The position numbers were made by a program, and so were the translations under genes. This document shows positions 59,292 to 64,000 of a stretch of 64,000 nucleotides of DNA, piece after piece (position 1 is the stretch's first letter; each line of letters starts with the position of its first letter). Source of the stretch: Sphingomonas sp. BAUL-RG-20F-R05-02 (GTDB lineage: Bacteria; Pseudomonadota; Alphaproteobacteria; Sphingomonadales; Sphingomonadaceae); assembly GCF_022662305.1 (NCBI RefSeq), contig NZ_JAKNQH010000010.1, positions 27,851 through 91,850 on the forward strand, written 5' to 3'. The notes under the pieces are model-generated. The model was not told the DNA's origin and made no database searches. It worked only from the letters and a program-made list of their open reading frames with translations.

Positions 59292-60297
59292 TCATGAAGG
59301 TTGCCGAGGACTGCTGCCACTCAGCTACGATGCAGACGGCGAGCAATGGCGAACCCATGATGCGGTAAGCAGCGCGCCGAATGCCTCGTTCGGCGCCTAT
59401 AGCCCGCGTTTCGGGCTGCACTATCTGGTGGAGGAAGCCGAAAACGGCATGATCGCCATCTTCCGCACGGTGGCAGGACGATGGGACAGGATTGCCCGCC
59501 TGCCTTCGGGCGGCGCCGATCCCTGCCACCTCGCGCTCGATCGCGCACAATCGGTGCTCGTCGTGGCCAATTACAGCAGCGGCAGCGTCGCGTTCTTCCA
59601 GCTGAACCTGGACAGTGGACTGCCGCTCGGCCCTGCAGACGTACGGCTCCAACACGGCAGCGGACCAGACCGAGCACGTCAGGAGCGTGCACACGCCCAT
59701 TGGGTCGGCTTCACCGCCGACGGTCGCTGGCTGTGGGCGGTGGATCTCGGCGCGGATGCGATCTTCGCCTATCCCTTCGATCCACGAACGAGACGATTTG
59801 GCGCGGCGACGATCGCCTACCGGGCGGCTCCCGGATCCGGCCCGCGGCACCTCGCCGTTCACCCTCACCTACCGATAGTTTATCTGGTCAACGAACTGGC
59901 GAGTACGGTGACCGTACTGGCAACCGGCAGCAACGCGCAGCTGCGACCGATCGCGACTGTGTCCAGTCTGCCTTTGGGATATGCCGGCGACAACGGCGCA
60001 GCGGAGATCGCGTTGAACGCGGCTGGGACGTGCCTGTATGTATCCAACCGAGGGCACGACAGCGTCGCCTTGTTCGCGATCGCTCCCAACGGCCTACCAA
60101 GCCTCATCGAGCATGTTGGCTGCGGAGGCCGATGGCCGCGTTTTATTCGGTTGCTGGCATGTCAATCTCGCCTCCTGGTAGCCAATGAACGCAGTGGTAG
60201 CATCGCGAGCTTCCGCATCGCGGGAGACGGCCGGCTTGCCCCCCACGGCCCCGGGGTCTCCGCCCCGGGCATCGCCTACATCGGAGAGGTCGCATGA
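59161..60297 (+). CDS. Lactonase-family beta-propeller (6-phosphogluconolactonase type)
   Basis: Seven-bladed propeller of the Pgl/lactonase family, 378 residues. Blade motifs include VNLFASGYDHEG, PCHLALDRAQSVLVVANYSS, AHWVGFTADGRWLWAVDLGA, GPRHLAVHPHLPIVYLVNEL and GTCLYVSNRGHDSVALFAIA. It would open aldonolactones to free acids. The GTG start overlaps the permease frame by 131 bases, with a GAGAGG site upstream; an ATG lies 15 bases inside. The N-terminus is hydrophobic enough for a weak export signal, so the lactonase may act outside the inner membrane. Coupled to the GH2 gene by an ATGA overlap. Confidence 0.85.
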   Translation: MKSPSMLHQVSQRTVLAGLGAASLPNRAAARRGGGVNLFASGYDHEGCRGLLPLSYDADGEQWRTHDAVSSAPNASFGAYSPRFGLHYLVEEAENGMIAIFRTVAGRWDRIARLPSGGADPCHLALDRAQSVLVVANYSSGSVAFFQLNLDSGLPLGPADVRLQHGSGPDRARQERAHAHWVGFTADGRWLWAVDLGADAIFAYPFDPRTRRFGAATIAYRAAPGSGPRHLAVHPHLPIVYLVNELASTVTVLATGSNAQLRPIATVSSLPLGYAGDNGAAEIALNAAGTCLYVSNRGHDSVALFAIAPNGLPSLIEHVGCGGRWPRFIRLLACQSRLLVANERSGSIASFRIAGDGRLAPHGPGVSAPGIAYIGEVA

Positions 60298-63200
60298 AGG
60301 GCCGCTGGCTTCTCGTTGGCGGCTTGGCACTTGCCGGCGTCTCGCCCGCGCAGCAGGTCGAGTGGCCGTCGCCGCGACTTCCGCGGGCTAAACTCGACAC
60401 GATCGGCCCCTACAACGCCCGGTTCATCGCGGGAGGAGACGGCATCTCCCGACCGGCGCAAGGCTACGTTGATGGAGAGTTGCTGCCACCTGCCCCGAGG
60501 TGGACGCTGAGCGCCTGGATTAAGGCCGAACGGCGATCATCGGGGCGAGTGGTCGTCGGCGGCTTGGGCACCGCGGGGCAGGCGGGATCTCGCACCCTGA
60601 TACTCGCCGACGGGCGGGCAGCGCTGCTGTTGGGTGACAAGTTGCTGGTCGGCGGTCACCCGCTGCCGCCGAGACGCTGGCATCACGTCGCCGCCGTTGA
60701 CCAGGATGGAGAGCTCCGCCTGTTCCTAGATGGAGAGCAGGTCGCAAGCGGCACCGCGCCGGCGAGCGCTCCCGCGGCACTGGTGGTGATCGGTCCGCGA
60801 TCACCAGGGCACACCCCCTTCGCCGGTGCCGTGGCCGCCCTCACCTACGTGTCCCGAGTGGATCTCCGGGAGGTCGCGGCTGCCGCGCGCCGGCTGCCGG
60901 ACGATGAGTTGGTCGCCTTCGAAGATGCCAGCCCGAGTTGGCCGCTCCAAGTCAGAACGCAATATGGTGAGGCGATCCCGCAACGCGCCTGGACCCTGCC
61001 GCGAGGGCAAGCGCCCTTCTCACGCCCAACCGCAACTCGCACTGCCGACGTACTGGCGTTGGCACCGACGGCGCAAGGCCGGTTTGCGGTAAACGGCTGG
61101 CGGATGGCAGAGGCGCCGCTCGTGCCAGCTGACGGCGCGGTACTCTCCCGGCCGGGTTTCGATGCGGGGCGCTGGTACGCTGCGACGGTACCCGGCACAG
61201 CGCTGACGACGCTCGTCGATCGGGGCGTCTACCCCGATCCTCGATTCGGTCTCAACAACATGGCGATACCCGAGCGGCTGGCGCGGCAGGACTATTGGTA
61301 TCGGACGGAGTTTGCCGTTCCTGCCGAACAAGCGGGTAAGCGGTTGGAGCTGATCTTCAACGGCATCAACTATGCCGCCAACGTTTGGGTAAATGGCAGG
61401 GCGATGGGGGACATTAAGGGTGCATTCGTCCGCGGCCGGTTCGATGTGACCGGACTGCTGCGGGCGGGAGAGCGGAACGCCATCGCCGTCCGGGTCTCCC
61501 CGCCGCCGCATCCGGGCATTCCTCACGAACAGTCCCTGACGGCAGGGCGTGGGGAAAACGGCGGGGCGATGCAGATCGATGGTCCGACCTTCTCCTCGAC
61601 GGAGGGCTGGGATTGGCTTCCTGGCGTCCGGGACCGCAACACGGGATTGTGGCAGGGTGTCGAGCTCGCCGCGACGGATGCGATCGCACTGGGCGATCCC
61701 AAGGTGGTGACGATGCTGCCGAAGCCAGACAACTCGTTGGCAGAGATCCACATCGACATTCCCCTCACCAATGCGGCGCGGACCCCGCTGGCCGTTGTGG
61801 TTCGCGCAGCCTTTGACGACGTCGTCATCGAACAGAGCGTCACGGTGCCTGCAGGCGCCTCCATCACGGTAAACTTACGGCCGAAAGAGCATCCGGCGCT
61901 CCGTGTCGCGCATCCGAAACTGTGGTGGCCAAACGGCTATGGAGATCCGGCGCTGCACACGTTGCGACTAAGTGCAGCCGTCGGCGGAGCCGTCTCGGAC
62001 ACCCGGGAGGTGCGTTTCGGCATCCGACAGGTGACATACGAGTTGTCATCCCTGGACGACAGTGGGGACCTGCGCCGAATTCAAGTCGACCTCGGCCTGG
62101 CCCGCCAGCTCGGCACGCCAATAATCGACGAACGCCATCAGGCCCTGCGCAAGGTTCCGGGGGGCTGGGCCGACTCGCTCTTTCCCGGTGCGGAACGCTC
62201 CCCAGCGGTGTCGCCGGCACGCTCCGATCCGCGGCTGTCGCCGCACCTGGTTCTGCATGTCAACGGTGTCCCGATCGCGGCCCGCGGCGGGAACTGGGGC
62301 ATGGACGACATGATGAAGCGCGTCGACCGTCCGCGGCTGGAACCCTACTTCCGGCTGCATCGCGAGGCTGGAATGAACATTATCCGCAACTGGATGGGCC
62401 AGAGTACGGAGGAGGCGTTCTACGCGCTTGCGGACCAATACGGTCTCATGGTCATCAACGACTTCTGGGAGTCGACCCAAGACAACGATGCCGAGGCGGA
62501 GGACGTGCCGCTGTTCGTAGCGAATGCACGCGACACTGTCCGGAGATTTCGCAACCACCCATCCATCGTGCTGTGGATCGGGCGTAACGAGGGCGTACCA
62601 CAACCGATTCTGCAAACCGCGCTTCAAGACATGGTGTGGCAGGAGGACGGTACCCGACTGTACAAAGGTAATTCGCGGATCATCAACTTCGCCGGCTCCG
62701 GTCCGTACAACTGGCGAGAACCAGCAGGTTACTTCACCGGTTTCGCGCGAGGCTTCGCCGTCGAGGTCGGCACTTACAGCTTTCCGACGCGCGAAGCGTG
62801 GGCGCGCGCCGTACCAGCGGCCGACCGCTGGCCAATCAACGACACTTGGGCGTACCACGACTGGCACCAGGAACGTGCCGTCGCGGTCACGAGCTTCAAC
62901 GAGGCGCTCACGAGCCAGTTCGGCGCGCCAAGCAGCCTGGATGATTTCGAACGCAAGGCGCAGATGTTGAACTACGAGTCGCACCGTGCGATCTTTGAAG
63001 GCTTCAACGCTGGACTCTGGACCACCAACAGCGCCCGCATGCTATGGATGAGCCATCCAGCTTGGCCGTCGACGGACTTCCAGATCTATTCATGGGACTA
63101 CGACACCCACGCCTCCTTCTATGGCGCGAAGAAGGGCATGGAGCCGCTGCACGTGCAGATGAACCTTCCCGACAGGCACATCGTCGTGGCCAACACGACG

Positions 63201-63743
63201 CTGCGCTCCTTTGCAGGCCTTACCGTACGCGCGCACGTCGTGACGCTCAATAACCGAGAGGTGTTGAAGCTCCAGCGGACGATCGACGTGCCGGCGAACG
63301 GCGTGGTCGAGGTGATGCCTCTCGACGTGACGATGGCGCTCACGAAGGGTCCCGTCCTGATACGGCTGGAGGCCACGGCGAAGGACGGATCCCGCCTGTC
63401 GGACAACTTCTATTGGCAGGCCGAACATCCTGCGGCGCTTAAAGCACTTACGGCGATGCCTACCGCTCATCTGACGGCGAGCGCAAACGCTGCGGGATCG
63501 GACAGCGGTGAGCGCGTTATCGAGATCAATCTGGTCAACGACTGCCCCACACCGGCTATAGAAGCGAAACTCACGCTCTTCGATGCCAAGGGTCAGCAGA
63601 TCCTGCCGGCTTATTTCAGCGACAACTACATCTCGCTTCTGCCTGGCGAAGCGCGTCGTATCACCGTCAGATACCCAATGCAGAGCGGCACCGGCAGCGT
63701 GCGGCTCAGAGGGTTCAACCTAGCGGACGAGGCGGTCCGCTGA
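60294..63743 (+). CDS. Secreted GH2 glycosidase with N-terminal LamG domain
   Basis: Large exported glycosidase of 1,149 residues. A signal peptide (RWLLVGGLALAGVSPAQ) is followed by a LamG/concanavalin-like domain at about 50-200 (WTLSAWIKAERRSSGRVVVG, WHHVAAVDQDGELRLFLDGE), the GH2 sugar-binding domain (WYRTEFAVPAEQAGKRLEL, VWVNGRAMGDIKG), an Ig-like domain and the TIM barrel. The acid/base is Glu766 in VLWIGRNEG and the likely nucleophile Glu824 in FAVEVGTYSFPT. The barrel style resembles exo-beta-mannosidases and exo-beta-D-glucosaminidases more than LacZ. It would release terminal sugars from a beta-linked glycan for the lactonase/permease genes to process. Substrate undetermined. Confidence 0.88.
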   Translation: MKGRWLLVGGLALAGVSPAQQVEWPSPRLPRAKLDTIGPYNARFIAGGDGISRPAQGYVDGELLPPAPRWTLSAWIKAERRSSGRVVVGGLGTAGQAGSRTLILADGRAALLLGDKLLVGGHPLPPRRWHHVAAVDQDGELRLFLDGEQVASGTAPASAPAALVVIGPRSPGHTPFAGAVAALTYVSRVDLREVAAAARRLPDDELVAFEDASPSWPLQVRTQYGEAIPQRAWTLPRGQAPFSRPTATRTADVLALAPTAQGRFAVNGWRMAEAPLVPADGAVLSRPGFDAGRWYAATVPGTALTTLVDRGVYPDPRFGLNNMAIPERLARQDYWYRTEFAVPAEQAGKRLELIFNGINYAANVWVNGRAMGDIKGAFVRGRFDVTGLLRAGERNAIAVRVSPPPHPGIPHEQSLTAGRGENGGAMQIDGPTFSSTEGWDWLPGVRDRNTGLWQGVELAATDAIALGDPKVVTMLPKPDNSLAEIHIDIPLTNAARTPLAVVVRAAFDDVVIEQSVTVPAGASITVNLRPKEHPALRVAHPKLWWPNGYGDPALHTLRLSAAVGGAVSDTREVRFGIRQVTYELSSLDDSGDLRRIQVDLGLARQLGTPIIDERHQALRKVPGGWADSLFPGAERSPAVSPARSDPRLSPHLVLHVNGVPIAARGGNWGMDDMMKRVDRPRLEPYFRLHREAGMNIIRNWMGQSTEEAFYALADQYGLMVINDFWESTQDNDAEAEDVPLFVANARDTVRRFRNHPSIVLWIGRNEGVPQPILQTALQDMVWQEDGTRLYKGNSRIINFAGSGPYNWREPAGYFTGFARGFAVEVGTYSFPTREAWARAVPAADRWPINDTWAYHDWHQERAVAVTSFNEALTSQFGAPSSLDDFERKAQMLNYESHRAIFEGFNAGLWTTNSARMLWMSHPAWPSTDFQIYSWDYDTHASFYGAKKGMEPLHVQMNLPDRHIVVANTTLRSFAGLTVRAHVVTLNNREVLKLQRTIDVPANGVVEVMPLDVTMALTKGPVLIRLEATAKDGSRLSDNFYWQAEHPAALKALTAMPTAHLTASANAAGSDSGERVIEINLVNDCPTPAIEAKLTLFDAKGQQILPAYFSDNYISLLPGEARRITVRYPMQSGTGSVRLRGFNLADEAVR

Positions 63744-64000
63744 CCTCCCCATGCTTCAGCACGTCGACGATCGGCAGATGCGGAGGAATGCTGAGTTCCG
63801 CGTCCAGCGCCTCACTATCTCTAAGCGGGGATCGGCGTTGTCCGCACGCATGAGCCAACTTCGTCAGTCCACGCGCTAGCCGAACGTTTCGTCGTTTGCC
63901 ACTGCCGTTCGAACAAGGTCTCGCACCTTTGCGTCAGATGGCGAACTGGTCCTGAGAAGCGGCTCCTGCCAATGACATCGAACTCATCTCGCGGTGTCCA
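63744..64000. other. Right-edge sequence without a confident gene
   Basis: No start or family is recognised in the last 257 bases. A minus-strand frame over about 63744-63900 is open with coding-like composition (DAELSIPPHLPIVDVLKHGE) and could be the 3' end of a convergent gene, but it runs into stops upstream within the window. Confidence 0.3.

Overview
This window looks like a chromosomal segment of a high-GC alphaproteobacterium, most likely a sphingomonad (Sphingomonas or a close relative). Clues are the strong G/C bias at third codon positions, two TonB-dependent receptors (one of the Xanthomonas/Caulobacter sugar-uptake type), a LOV-HWE histidine kinase beside a single-domain response regulator, a GlsB-type stress protein, and a tryptophan-halogenase/cupin pair next to a receptor. 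The taxonomic call is inference; there is no rRNA or other marker gene in the window.

Region by region: 0-5.4 kb is a beta-mannan/glucan degradation locus (GH5 and GH26 mannanases, a short GH3 remnant, a CE2 acetyl esterase, a GH9 endoglucanase). 5.5-9.3 kb has a small cysteine-containing secreted protein and a type III polyketide synthase with a coupled ICMT-like methyltransferase, divergent from an MFS exporter. 9.5-16.6 kb is one autotransporter of about 2,360 residues. 16.8-19.4 kb is a compact sugar operon (aldose epimerase-like, SDR, GH130-like). 19.5-30.2 kb is rich in stress and signalling genes: DedA, PAS-LuxR regulator, GlsB-like and other stress proteins, PQQ-type dehydrogenase, CPA1 antiporter, a coupled DUF2252/deaminase/HhH trio and a LOV-HWE kinase with its regulator. 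30.2-42.7 kb is more core-like: Mfd-like translocase, hybrid histidine kinase, exonuclease III, Bcr/CflA exporter, TonB receptor, RecJ.

A tRNA-Glu(TTC) at 42.78 kb is followed immediately by a tyrosine integrase. The next ~7 kb is a graveyard: a WYL-domain tail, a RecB-like nuclease/helicase with a large in-frame internal deletion, a zwf fused to a headless alpha/beta hydrolase, an intact gnd, the C-terminal part of a transaldolase/phosphoglucose isomerase, and an NrsF-type anti-sigma pseudogene with a nonsense codon and a frameshift. This reads as a decayed genomic island, or several stacked insertions.

From 50.5 kb onward lies a second carbohydrate locus: a ROK regulator divergent from a large TonB receptor, then a flavin-dependent halogenase-like protein, a JmjC/cupin-8 protein, a GntP-type permease, a beta-propeller lactonase and a LamG-GH2 glycosidase. 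Their spacing and overlaps suggest one regulon for capture, hydrolysis and import of a beta-linked glycan and its oxidised (aldonate/lactone) products. The substrate cannot be read from the sequence.
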